A DNA stretch of 64,000 bases from G963704535 sp963704535 (GCA_963704535.1 OY969916.1:9982001-10046000); one strand, 5' to 3'; positions 25,448-33,487 are shown, counted from the stretch's first letter. Notes: generated by a model from the sequence alone, not told the origin. Translations and numbers: made by a program.

Positions 25448-26653
25448 GTAGGGACCACCGCCCCGCGACGAAGGGGTTTGAAACATCGGCCATAAACACG
25501 GGCTGCTGCTCACTGCTCGCAAGTAGGGACCACCGCCCCGCGACGAAGGGGTTTGAAACACTAGCGCCAGCATTGTGCAAAAAAGTTTAAGGCGGTAGGG
25601 ACCACCGCCCCGCGACGAAGGGGTTTGAAACCTCTCCACCGAAGCCATACGCCTTGCGGAAGGCTGTCGTAGGGACCACCGCCCCGCGACGAAGGGGTTT
25701 GAAACATGAACAGGATGAACGGCCTGGTGATCACGTAAGGAGGGTAGGGACCACCGCCCCGCGACGAAGGGGTTTGAAACCAGTTCCTGATCAACTTAGC
25801 GCGCATGCCGGACATGGTAGGGACCACCGCCCCGCGACGAAGGGGTTTGAAACACACGTTGCAGAACTCCTCCGTGATGTAGATTTGGCGTAGGGACCAC
25901 CGCCCCGCGACGAAGGGGTTTGAAACCTGAACTCCATCGGGCCAACGTAGGTCACATTCCGGTAGGGACCACCGCCCCGCGACGAAGGGGTTTGAGACTG
26001 GCGTTGAGTGGGTAAGCCAATGATGGCCGCTTTGGTAGGGACCACCGCCCCGCTCTGAAGGGGTTCGAGACCGACCTGGCCGCGCCGCCCGCCCGCCTGG
26101 CCGCCATGATCTTGGAATCACTGCCCCGCTCTGAAGGGGTTCGAGACCTTCCAGATGATGTGGGAAGCGGGCCAGATCGAAGCTTGAAATCACTGCCCCG
26201 CTCTGAAGGGGTTCGAGACGATCGGTGGCTTCTGGGACGATCCCGACCTCCAAACTTGGAATCACTGCCCCGCTCTGAAGGGGTTCGAGACGCCTTGCCC
26301 AGAAAGTCAGCCGGCAGCCCTTGAAGCTTGGAATCACTGCCCCGCTCTGAAGGGGTTCGAGACGTAGGTCCAGGAACCGTTTAGCGAGTTGATGTGGATG
26401 CTTGGAATCACTGCCCCGCTCTGAAGGGGTTCGAGACGAGCCACCATCCTGCGAGTCTGTCGATTAGCTGCAACTTGGAATCACTGCCCCGCTCTGAAGG
26501 GGTTCGAGACACAACAAGCTTGGCAGCCTCAATCAAATCATCAGCTTGGAATCACTGCCCCGCTCTGAAGGGGTTCGAGACGCGGTGTCCATCGTCGAAT
26601 GTGGCGATTACGTTGTCTTGGAATCACTGCCCCGCTCTGAAGGGGTTCGAGAC
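25448..26653 (+). CRISPR. CRISPR array, 17 repeats of 37 nt in two types with transition repeats, 16 spacers
   Basis: Repeats are regularly spaced 37-mers separated by spacers of 34-39 nt. Repeats 1-7 (25448-25926) are identical type A, beginning GTAGGGACCACCGCCCC and ending GGGGTTTGAAAC. Repeat 8 (25962-25998) is type A but ends GAGAC. Repeat 9 (26035-26071) has the A 5' half and the B 3' half. Repeats 10-17 (26111-26653) are type B, beginning CTTGGAATCACTGCCCC and ending GGGGTTCGAGAC, identical except one base in repeat 11. The GAAAC-type 3' ends suggest rightward transcription with the leader before 25448. Several spacers translate as open protein fragments, as expected for phage targets. 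No cas gene exists in the window, so any crRNA would need host Cas proteins. The array lies inside the integrated phage element. Confidence 0.97.
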
Positions 26654-27156
26654 GGCGTTCCGGAGCGCCGCGTCCTAACGCGCTAAAGTGGCCCAGAATC
26701 GAGCACCCTCCTATCCAGGGCAACCTTCAGGTCTCCGGGTGCCGCACCTAGCCCACTACGCGGCAACAGGACGCGATCGAGCGCCTCCCGGCATCCGCCC
26801 TGGTGCTTCGGTGCTCGCACACGACAAGGCCCCAGTCCGATTGGACTGGGGCCTTGTCGTGTCTCTGTGTGGGCTGTGCAAGGGGACGCCGGCCTGCGCG
26901 GAATCGTCGTGGCTGCGTGCCGCGGGCTGGGAGCGGAAGGGGAGCGGGAGCGAGGCGGAATGGGCGAGGCTGCAAGAGACGCAAGGATGTGCTATGATAC
27001 GGCCCAGAAAAGCAATAGCCGCCCACCTTTTTTGCACGAAGGGGCGGCTACTGCCATATTCAGCTTGTGCGCCGGAGCGCGTCCTCATGGTAGCACCCCT
27101 GACAATTCCTCGCAAGGTGCCTCTGGGCGGCGCGGTGCCAATACCGGGAGGGTGCT
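26654..27156. other. 500-bp non-coding stretch after the CRISPR array with strong hairpins
   Basis: No gene is supported. A 20-bp perfect stem (26819-26838 with 26843-26862, arm ACACGACAAGGCCCCAGTCC, 4-base loop) is the main structure. A second inverted repeat, TAGCCGCCC/GGGCGGCTA at about 27016-27052, encloses a run of six T and follows TATGAT (26993-26998). The latter could be a small regulated leader for the next gene. Confidence 0.55.
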
Positions 27157-27954
27157 ATGAACTCACATGAGGCACAACAGCAGATCTTGCGGTTCCTCGC
27201 ACAATTCACGGGGGTCAATCGTATCACTGATACCCAAATTGCCCAGCAATTGGGGCTTGATCTTTGGTTTGTTTGTGCCAACTTGTCTGTGCTAGAGAAA
27301 AAGGGGCTAATTGAAGCCGCCTCCTATAATCTTGAGGATGATGGGTCCACCATGGAGGCAAGTATTTCAAATCAAGGGCGCCTTATGCTCCATGATCAAG
27401 ACCAGGCGGCTTCGACACCGACATCAGCGATGCCCGACACAGTCGATGCCTATAGCCCTTACGAAGTAGGACTTGATCGCCTCGTAGGGCAGCTTGGCCA
27501 CGAGCACCCAAGGCTTAGTGAGGCACTTCTCTTTCAGGCGCGTTTGCAAGAAAACATCCGCCTTGTGCGGTTTTATGGTGACAATCCCGTCATCACCTCC
27601 GATCGCAATCAAGTTCTAGATCAACTCAATCGGCTGGCCCTGGAAACACTGCAATGTAGTTTCAATAGTCTCTGCTCGGCAGCACCGGCAGTATCTCAAT
27701 CTACGCAACAACAACGCCAAGAGCGACTCGAGGCTGCGGTTTTGGCATTTATCCAGGGCGCCAATAAGAGGGAGAGCGGCTCCTTCGACTACGAAGCACT
27801 TGCAGACAGCCTCGGAATCGATCATGAAGAGCTAGAAGATCTCGTCCTGGTGCTTGCTGAGAAGCAGCAAATCAAGCTATACCTTGGCGGGGATGCTGTG
27901 TTGACGCCGTACGGACGAACGGTCCTTCGAGCCTTCCGGGCCAAAAATACCTAG
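27157..27954 (+). CDS. Winged-helix protein with an effector-associated-like middle domain
   Basis: 265 residues in three parts. Residues 1-80 form a winged helix (ITDTQIAQQLGLDLWFVCAN, then VLEKKGLIEAA). Residues about 105-180 carry EALLFQARLQENIRLVRFYG and LNRLALETLQCSFNSLC. This pattern resembles a helical adaptor found at the ends of NACHT/STAND, TIR and peptidase proteins of bacterial conflict systems in Chloroflexota and cyanobacteria (recalled, not searched). Residues 190-265 form a second winged helix (DYEALADSLGIDHEELEDLV). The codons are more AT-rich than its neighbours, as in phage morons. It lies next to the CRISPR array. A GGGAGG ribosome binding site precedes the ATG. Confidence 0.6.
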   Translation: MNSHEAQQQILRFLAQFTGVNRITDTQIAQQLGLDLWFVCANLSVLEKKGLIEAASYNLEDDGSTMEASISNQGRLMLHDQDQAASTPTSAMPDTVDAYSPYEVGLDRLVGQLGHEHPRLSEALLFQARLQENIRLVRFYGDNPVITSDRNQVLDQLNRLALETLQCSFNSLCSAAPAVSQSTQQQRQERLEAAVLAFIQGANKRESGSFDYEALADSLGIDHEELEDLVLVLAEKQQIKLYLGGDAVLTPYGRTVLRAFRAKNT

Positions 27955-28032
27955 CCCATCCGCACCGCCCACCCCTCCCCCGATCGGCCCCGCGCGCCGA
28001 ACCATCCGGGGGATACATCTTTCTGATGCGCT

Positions 28033-29124
28033 ATGGGAACATGCATGGACGAATTAGTAACGAAAACTACGGTTTTAGGAAGTAATTCCACGCCCATGCA
28101 CACCGATCTGATCACGCCCCCGCCGGCGCCGCTCGCGCCTGTCGACCAATCTCCAATCTCCGATCTCCAATCTCCGATCTCCAATCTCCAATCTCCAATC
28201 TCCGACCTCGCCGAGCAGCCGGCCGCCGTCTACCTAGCTCAGTTGAGCAAGCGCAGCCGGCGAACGATGGGATCGGCGCTCGACCAGCTTGCCCAGCTCC
28301 TCGGCCACGCCGACGCTTTGGTGTGCCCGTGGCCGCAGCTCCGATATCAGCACACAGCGGCGCTCCGGGCCGAGCTGCAAGACCGCTACGCGCCGGCGAC
28401 CGCCAACCGCATGCTGGCCGCGCTCCGGCGGGTGCTCCAAGAGGCGTGGCGCCTGGGCCAGATGACCGCCGAGGAGTACCGGCGCGCCGCCGATCTCAAG
28501 GTCATCAAGTCGGAGACACTGCCGGCCGGGCGCGCGCTCGACCTGGCCGAAGTCGCCGATCTGCTCGACGCCTGCGCGGCTGACGCCACACCGGTGGGGG
28601 TGCGCGACGCGGCGCTGATCGCCATCCTGGTCGTCGGCGGTCTCAGGCGCAGCGAGGCCGTCGCACTGGATGTCAAAGATTACAACGTGAAAACCGGGGC
28701 GCTCAGAGTGCAGGGGAAGGGCCGCAAGGAGCGGCTGGTCTACATTGTGGGAGGCGCAGCCACAGCACTCGACGACTGGCTGACGCTTCGGGGCAGCGCG
28801 CCAGGGGCGCTCTTTGTCGCGGCCGCGCGGGGTGGCCATCTCACGACCAGGCGGATGACCGACCAGGCGATCCGGCTCATCCTCCAGAAGCGCGCGAGCG
28901 AGGCCGGGGTCGCCGACTTTTCGCCCCACGACCTCCGGCGCACCTGCATCACGCAGTTGCTGGACGCCGGCGCCGACCTGGCGACCGTCCAGAAGCTCGC
29001 GGGGCACGCTGACCCGGCCACCACCGGCCGCTACGACCGGCGCGGCGAGCGGGCCAAGCAGCAGGCGGCCGCGCTGATCCAGCTCCCCGAGATCCGGCGC
29101 CGCACGCTGCCGCTCGACGACTAG
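28033..29124 (+). CDS. Tyrosine recombinase (XerC/D-like), second integrase of the element
   Basis: 363 residues. The SAM-like N-terminal domain is followed by the catalytic domain with all the residues: Arg in VGGLRRSEAV, Lys in GKGRKERLVY, HDLRRT (H-x-x-R), GHAD (H) and the nucleophile in TTGRYDRRG. Residues about 38-60 (SPISDLQSPISNL) are a translation of TCTCCAA heptamers that have entered the frame. It is far from both att ends, so it may serve resolution or belong to an older nested element rather than control the present att sites. It ends in a 4-bp overlap with a convergent gene. Confidence 0.88.
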   Translation: MGTCMDELVTKTTVLGSNSTPMHTDLITPPPAPLAPVDQSPISDLQSPISNLQSPISDLAEQPAAVYLAQLSKRSRRTMGSALDQLAQLLGHADALVCPWPQLRYQHTAALRAELQDRYAPATANRMLAALRRVLQEAWRLGQMTAEEYRRAADLKVIKSETLPAGRALDLAEVADLLDACAADATPVGVRDAALIAILVVGGLRRSEAVALDVKDYNVKTGALRVQGKGRKERLVYIVGGAATALDDWLTLRGSAPGALFVAAARGGHLTTRRMTDQAIRLILQKRASEAGVADFSPHDLRRTCITQLLDAGADLATVQKLAGHADPATTGRYDRRGERAKQQAAALIQLPEIRRRTLPLDD

Positions 29125-29564
29125 TCCCCGCCGACTTGGCGCGCCCTGAGCAACATCTCGTTCAGGACTCCCTGGTAGTCAAGGGCCAGGTGGTCCATGC
29201 GCCTCCTCGTGTCCTCCGGGTCCAACTCGACCGCACCTACGAGCTGCAAATAGATGACCTCCCCTTGCCCGCACACCGCATCCAGCCGCGCCCGCAGCTC
29301 CGGCTGCACGATCGCCTGCGCCGCCGGCGCCCGCGCCGACCGAGTGGGCAGCAGCTCGAACGTCTCGCGGACGCCTGCCTCCAGGCCGCGCATGCCGTCG
29401 CGTACGTGCTTGTGGAGTTCGATGAGCTGTGCAGCGGCGCCGCGCAGTTCCAGCCGATCGCCCTCGATACCATCCAGCCGCTCCCTGATCTGTCTCAGTT
29501 CCTGCAGGATGGTCAGCAGGAGTTGCACACTCTCCTGCGCCGGCTGCTTCCCGTTCTGCTCCAT
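29121..29564 (-). CDS. Coiled-coil protein of unknown function
   Basis: 147 residues, mostly a long heptad-patterned helix (LLLTILQELRQIRERLDGIE, GAAAQLIELHKHVRDGM), then a second helical part ending VLNEMLLRARQVGGD. The ATG has AGGAGGACA upstream. Convergent with the second integrase. No family recognised. Confidence 0.65.
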   Translation of the reverse strand: MEQNGKQPAQESVQLLLTILQELRQIRERLDGIEGDRLELRGAAAQLIELHKHVRDGMRGLEAGVRETFELLPTRSARAPAAQAIVQPELRARLDAVCGQGEVIYLQLVGAVELDPEDTRRRMDHLALDYQGVLNEMLLRARQVGGD

Positions 29565-29777
29565 TGTCCTCCTGGCCCTTCTCTCAGAAAACGTGTGTCA
29601 CTATACAGAGCGCCGACCAATATCGCAAAGACACGACGACCGTACGTCGTAGTTGCAATGCCTTCGTCGTGGATTCGACGCCGTTCCGCAACGATTCCGT
29701 GGTATCGATCGGGTAATGCTCATGTGTTCTTATTAGTGACGAAACACGAGTACTAGTTGCCACCCGCAAAGGTTCTA

Positions 29778-29807
29778 TAGACAGATCCCTGCCCGCCGCG
29801 CTATAAT
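29778..29807 (+). promoter_or_regulatory. Promoter of a short leader RNA
   Basis: -35 TAGACA (29778-29783), 18-bp spacer, perfect -10 TATAAT (29802-29807). The transcript would start near 29814, directly before a 22-nt repeat and a terminator. The rest of the gap from 29565 shows no gene. Confidence 0.65.
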
Positions 29808-29813
29808 GGGCGC

Positions 29814-29876
29814 CAGCAGTGCCAGAGCGAAGAACGCGCGGCGAGCAGGGAACGACCCAGCTCGGCCGCGTTTTTT
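29814..29876 (+). ncRNA. Short terminated leader or small RNA carrying a duplicated 22-nt motif
   Basis: From the predicted start the RNA contains GCCAGAGCGAAGAACGCGCG plus GC (29821-29842), then a stem CGCGGCGAGC...GCTCGGCCGCG and six T (29871-29876), a rho-independent terminator. The same 22 nt recurs at 30274-30295, again forming the 5' arm of a terminator. It lies 17 bp before the next gene, so it may be an attenuator or an independent small RNA. No known RNA family recognised. Confidence 0.5.
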
Positions 29877-29893
29877 GATCGAAGGAATGATCG

Positions 29894-30259
29894 ATGCTCA
29901 CCGCAACCATGCAACCCACCTTCGGCGCCGGCCTGCTGGCCCGCATTCGTGGTCTCTTCACCAGCACCTCCTACGGTGTCGTGCGCTACCGGGTTGGCAA
30001 CGACCTGGAGTTGATTCACACCGATACCGAGCTGACCTTTCAGCAGGCACCTGGTGAGGCTGAGGACGCTTTCCTGGCCCGCGTCTACGCCAGCGCCCAG
30101 GTCGGCGACCTGGTCGAGTGGCGCGTGAAAAATAATAAGGTGTGGGCGGCCGAGATCACGAGGCACGCCCAGTTACCCCCGATCGCCCAGCGCGACGTAC
30201 GAAACTGGGACGAATTCATGCTGCACTACCGGGAGTTCTGCAACCGCCCGCGAGCGTAG
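29894..30259 (+). CDS. Phage protein of unknown function
   Basis: 121 residues (MLTATMQPTFGAGLLARIRG ... YREFCNRPRA). The middle is beta-rich (YGVVRYRVGNDLELIHTDTE). ATG 29894 is 7 bases after GAAGGA. It sits between two copies of the 22-nt leader/terminator motif, so its expression could be controlled by both. Not recognised. Confidence 0.6.
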   Translation: MLTATMQPTFGAGLLARIRGLFTSTSYGVVRYRVGNDLELIHTDTELTFQQAPGEAEDAFLARVYASAQVGDLVEWRVKNNKVWAAEITRHAQLPPIAQRDVRNWDEFMLHYREFCNRPRA

Positions 30260-30273
30260 CCACAACTGACCTA

Positions 30274-30338
30274 GCCAGAGCGAAGAACGCGCGGCTCATC
30301 AGGTTCTCTGTTAGAGACCTGGTCGAGCCGCCTTTTTT
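30274..30338 (+). terminator. Rho-independent terminator with second copy of the 22-nt motif
   Basis: The motif (30274-30295) continues into GGCTC...GAGCC and AGGT...ACCT pairings and ends in six T (30333-30338). It follows the stop of the preceding gene by 14 bases. Confidence 0.65.
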
Positions 30339-30439
30339 ATTCGCTCCATATTTAGAAGCTCGCCGACCGCGACAAACCGCAGCGCAACCATCACTACCAC
30401 CGAGTACGCCTGCTACGGCGGCGGCGAGCCAAAAGAGCA

Positions 30440-30748
30440 ATGATCACGACGTTCCACCCCGACACCCTGACCGCGAAAAAGCGGCGGCTCCACAAGCTGG
30501 AGCAGCAGCAGGCGCGCCTGGGCCACAGCACCCCGCCGGAGGTGGCGATCGAGATCGAGGATCTCGACCACGAGCTGGCCAGCGCCACGGCGGTCCCGGA
30601 GACGGATGTTGAGCGCTTTATCCTCCTGCGTGACCTCATCCTGGAGACACGCAGCGACATGCGAGAGCTGCGCCGCGCGGTGTTCTGGGTGCTGCTGGCG
30701 TTCCCCATCCTGATCCTGTTTTCGATCGTGCTGGCGGTGCGGCTATGA
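30440..30748 (+). CDS. Tail-anchored membrane protein of unknown function
   Basis: 102 residues: an N-terminal coiled coil (KKRRLHKLEQQQARLG) and a C-terminal membrane helix (AVFWVLLAFPILILFSIVLA). It is the first gene of the rightward structural operon and overlaps the next by four bases (ATGA). The topology would suit a spanin- or holin-associated role, but nothing in the sequence proves it. Confidence 0.65.
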   Translation: MITTFHPDTLTAKKRRLHKLEQQQARLGHSTPPEVAIEIEDLDHELASATAVPETDVERFILLRDLILETRSDMRELRRAVFWVLLAFPILILFSIVLAVRL

Positions 30749-31158
30749 CATGCCCGACATGTAAAGGCTACCGCAGCGCCAACGTCTGGACCTGCGTCTG
30801 CTCCGACCCTCCCGTCGAGCCGGCGGTCGAGGCGCGTCTGGGCGAGTTGCGCGCGTACGTGGAGCGCCGCCTGAAAGGCATGCGCGGCGGCACGAGCGAG
30901 GCGATCGTCGCCGACGTCAACGGCGAGGTACGCAGAGTTCGCGATGACATCGCCATCCTGGAGGCGAGGATTGCCGACCAGGATATCCTCATCGGCGCGC
31001 TGGTCTCCGTCATCGGCAGTGTCGCCGCCCGCAAGCACCCGCTGTTCTGTAACAAGTGCCGGACGGCCTACGCGCTGACCGGGCTCAGGCGCAGCGGCAA
31101 GGTGATCGAGCTGATCTGTCCGGTCTGCGGCCCCATCCCCTGGCGGGGTGGCGAGTGA
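30745..31158 (+). CDS. Double zinc-ribbon coiled-coil protein
   Basis: 137 residues with an N-terminal CPTCKGYRSANVWTCVC knuckle, a central coiled coil (VRRVRDDIAILEARIADQDI), and a C-terminal CNKC...CPVC ribbon. The paired cysteines suggest structural zinc. Translationally coupled on both sides. Function unknown. Confidence 0.6.
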   Translation: MTCPTCKGYRSANVWTCVCSDPPVEPAVEARLGELRAYVERRLKGMRGGTSEAIVADVNGEVRRVRDDIAILEARIADQDILIGALVSVIGSVAARKHPLFCNKCRTAYALTGLRRSGKVIELICPVCGPIPWRGGE

Positions 31159-31235
31159 GGCCGGTGTTGCTCTTTCTGACGATCGCGGCCTGGGTCATCC
31201 GGCGCGTATGTGGCTGGCCAGCCAAGCAGTGTTGA
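31155..31235 (+). CDS. 26-residue putative membrane micropeptide
   Basis: The GTG start overlaps the upstream stop (GTGA). The peptide RPVLLFLTIAAWVIRRVCGW has a hydrophobic core and basic tail, and the stop lies one base before the next ATG. The tight coupling is the main support; it could also be a chance frame. Confidence 0.35.
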   Translation: MRPVLLFLTIAAWVIRRVCGWPAKQC

Positions 31236-31236
31236 G

Positions 31237-32031
31237 ATGAGCGAGCCGACCTACTACACCGCGACCGACCGGCGCTGCGAGGAGAGCGAGGTCGAAAAGG
31301 AGATCGTCAGCCGGCTTCAGGGTCTTGGTATCCCGCTCGTCCCCCAGGTGAAGCTGGGCAACAACTGGGTGTTCGACGGTGCGGTCAATGGCACCAAGAT
31401 TCTCGTCGAGATCCACGGCGACTACTGGCACACCCGGCCCGAGGTCCAGGAGCGCGACGGCCGCAAACAGGAGTGGGCCGATCAGAATGGCTACCTCATC
31501 CTGACGATCTGGGAGAACGAGTATCAGCAGGACCCGGATGGATCGCTGCTGACCGTTTTAGAGCACTACGAAGCGGTGAAAAGCTACACGCCACCCACCG
31601 ATGGAGATGACGAGGGTAACAAAAGTAACACCCCCCCCGCGATTCCGGGCAGTGTGTACGGCGACTGGCGCGATCGGTTCCTGGCGGTCCTCTCTGAGAG
31701 CGGCATCGTGCGCGCGGCCTGCATCGCTGCCGGCGTCAGCCGCAAGACCGCCTACCAGTACCGAAACACAGACGGGGAGTTCGCCAAGGATTGGAAGCTG
31801 GCCCTCCAGGATGCCGCTGACCTGGCCTTCATTCGGTATCGCGAACGTGCGCTCCAGCAGAGCGATCGGGCGATGGAGTTCTTTATTAAGTCGCGTGACC
31901 CGGAGACCTTCGGGCAGCCGGGCCAGCTCGACCTGGTGCTGAAGTACCTTGATCTGTCGAGACTGAGCAATGAGCAGATCGATCGGCTCGCAGGGGGCGA
32001 AGACCCGCTCAACGTCCTCCTCGGCAGCTGA
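31237..32031 (+). CDS. Terminase small subunit fused to a Vsr-like endonuclease domain
   Basis: 264 residues. Residues about 10-100 match the Vsr/DUF559-type nuclease fold: EKEIVSRLQGLGIPLVPQVK, VFDGAV (D), ILVEIHGDYWH (E, H), RDGRKQEWADQNGYLILTIW. Residues about 140-264 look like a terminase small subunit: a helix-turn-helix (ACIAAGVSRKTAYQYRNTD) and helices. It directly precedes and overlaps the large subunit. The fusion of a nuclease to TerS is unusual; it may help cut or recognise the packaging site (inference). ATG 31237 was chosen over GTG 31210. Confidence 0.75.
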   Translation: MSEPTYYTATDRRCEESEVEKEIVSRLQGLGIPLVPQVKLGNNWVFDGAVNGTKILVEIHGDYWHTRPEVQERDGRKQEWADQNGYLILTIWENEYQQDPDGSLLTVLEHYEAVKSYTPPTDGDDEGNKSNTPPAIPGSVYGDWRDRFLAVLSESGIVRAACIAAGVSRKTAYQYRNTDGEFAKDWKLALQDAADLAFIRYRERALQQSDRAMEFFIKSRDPETFGQPGQLDLVLKYLDLSRLSNEQIDRLAGGEDPLNVLLGS

Positions 32032-33487
32032 TCTTCAGCTTCGAATCGCCGCCGAGCGTGAGCGCCGACGGCGGGCACACGAACAATCGGATGTGCAGCC
32101 GCTGACCTTCCGCGAGTTCATTGCGAAGGTCAGCCCGAAGTATCAGTTCTACCGCCACTGCGAGGAGCTGATCGCGGTCCTGCAACGGGTGGCCGACGGC
32201 GAGCTGCGGCGGGTCATGGTGTTCCTGCCGCCTCGGCACTCCAAGAGCGAGACAGTGAGCCGGCTGTTCCCGGCCTACTACCTCTACCGGCACCCGGATC
32301 GCTTCGTCGGCATCGCCTCTTACGGCGCGGACCTGGCCTATACGCTGAGTCGAGCGGCGCGCGATCACTACGAGCGCGGCGGTGGACTGCTCCACCGGGC
32401 AGCGAAGGCCGTGAAGTACTGGCTGACGCGCCTCCTGGGCGGCCTCTGGGCCGCCGGCGTGGGCGGGCCGGCGACGGGCAAGGGCTACCACCTTGGCATC
32501 GTCGATGACCCGCTCAAGGACTGGAAGGAAGCGTCGAGCGAGACGATCCGGGGGCGGATCAAGGATTGGTGGAGCACCGTCTGGGCCACGCGCGAGGAGC
32601 CCGGCGGCGCCCAGGTCATCGTCCAGACGCGCTGGCACGAGGCTGACCTTTCGGGCTGGCTGCTGGAGCTAGAAGCCGAAGCGCTCGCCGAGGGCGATGA
32701 GCCCGAGGCCTGGTACATCGTCAACCTGCCCGCGATCGCCGACCCGGACGACGCGCCGACCTACCCGGCAAGCTGCACGGTCCACCCAGACTGGCGGCAG
32801 GAGGGCGAGCCGCTCTGTCCTGAGCGCTACCCGCTCGCTCGTCTCCAGCGGATGCGCCGGCGCATCGGTGAGTTTTTCTTCGGGGCGCTGTTTCAGCAGC
32901 GGCCCAGGCCGCGGGACGGCGGCATGTTCAGCGGCTCGCTCGCCTTCGTGGACGCTGTGCCGGTTGGGGTGACGCGGGTCCGCTATTGGGACAAGGCTGG
33001 GGCGGCGCCGGGCAAGGGTGACTGGACTGTCGGGGTGCTGCTAGCGCACTTGGACGGTATCACGTACATCGAAGACGTGGTGCGCGGCCAGTGGCAAGCA
33101 CACGAGCGCAACAAGAAGATCAAAGAGACGGCCGAACTCGACCGCGCCAGGGGCAAAGTCACACACTGGATCGAGCAGCCGCCCGGCCTGGGTAAGGAAG
33201 CTACCGACGCGGTGATCGCGCTCCTGCAGGGTTTCGTGGTCTACGCGGACCCGGTCAAGGGCGACAAGGTGGAACGCGCCGAGCCGTTCGCGGCCCAGTG
33301 GCAGGCCAGCAACGTCAAGCTGGTCCGGGCTGAGTGGAACCGGGTGTATCTCGAAGAACTGCGCAGCTTCCCGACGGGCAAGAATGACGACCAGGTGGAC
33401 GGCAGCTCGGGCGGCTACAACAAGCTCGCCGAGCCGGAGCGCAAGGCCGAAGGAAAGACGATCGAGAACCTATGGAAACGGCGCTAA
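31970..33487 (+). CDS. terL: Terminase large subunit
   Basis: 505 residues. The packaging ATPase has FLPPRHSKSE (Walker A-like) and HLGIVDDPL (Walker B). The C-terminal RNase H-like nuclease has RYWDKAGA (first Asp) and NDDQVDGSSGGYNKL (last Asp). It cuts and pumps DNA into the prohead through the portal. The start overlaps the small subunit by 62 bp; a start inside that overlap but further downstream is possible. Confidence 0.93.
   Translation: MSRSIGSQGAKTRSTSSSAADLQLRIAAERERRRRAHEQSDVQPLTFREFIAKVSPKYQFYRHCEELIAVLQRVADGELRRVMVFLPPRHSKSETVSRLFPAYYLYRHPDRFVGIASYGADLAYTLSRAARDHYERGGGLLHRAAKAVKYWLTRLLGGLWAAGVGGPATGKGYHLGIVDDPLKDWKEASSETIRGRIKDWWSTVWATREEPGGAQVIVQTRWHEADLSGWLLELEAEALAEGDEPEAWYIVNLPAIADPDDAPTYPASCTVHPDWRQEGEPLCPERYPLARLQRMRRRIGEFFFGALFQQRPRPRDGGMFSGSLAFVDAVPVGVTRVRYWDKAGAAPGKGDWTVGVLLAHLDGITYIEDVVRGQWQAHERNKKIKETAELDRARGKVTHWIEQPPGLGKEATDAVIALLQGFVVYADPVKGDKVERAEPFAAQWQASNVKLVRAEWNRVYLEELRSFPTGKNDDQVDGSSGGYNKLAEPERKAEGKTIENLWKRR

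Noticed and set aside
25485..26616. Self-targeting spacers against this prophage or the flanking chromosome
   Set aside because: No match was noticed by eye, but all spacers were not compared systematically, so no claim is made.
25313..26678. Open frames running through the CRISPR array on both strands
   Set aside because: They are repetitive translations of the repeats (FVAGRWSL, PRSEGVRD) and not proteins.
26688..27170. 160-codon frame after the CRISPR array
   Set aside because: It runs through the 20-bp hairpin and has low-complexity composition; the downstream gene has its own well-placed start.
29821..29842. Lambda boxB-like antitermination site in the 22-nt repeat
   Set aside because: The loop GCG-AAGAA-CGC recalls boxB, but the stem is only three pairs and no N-like protein was recognised.
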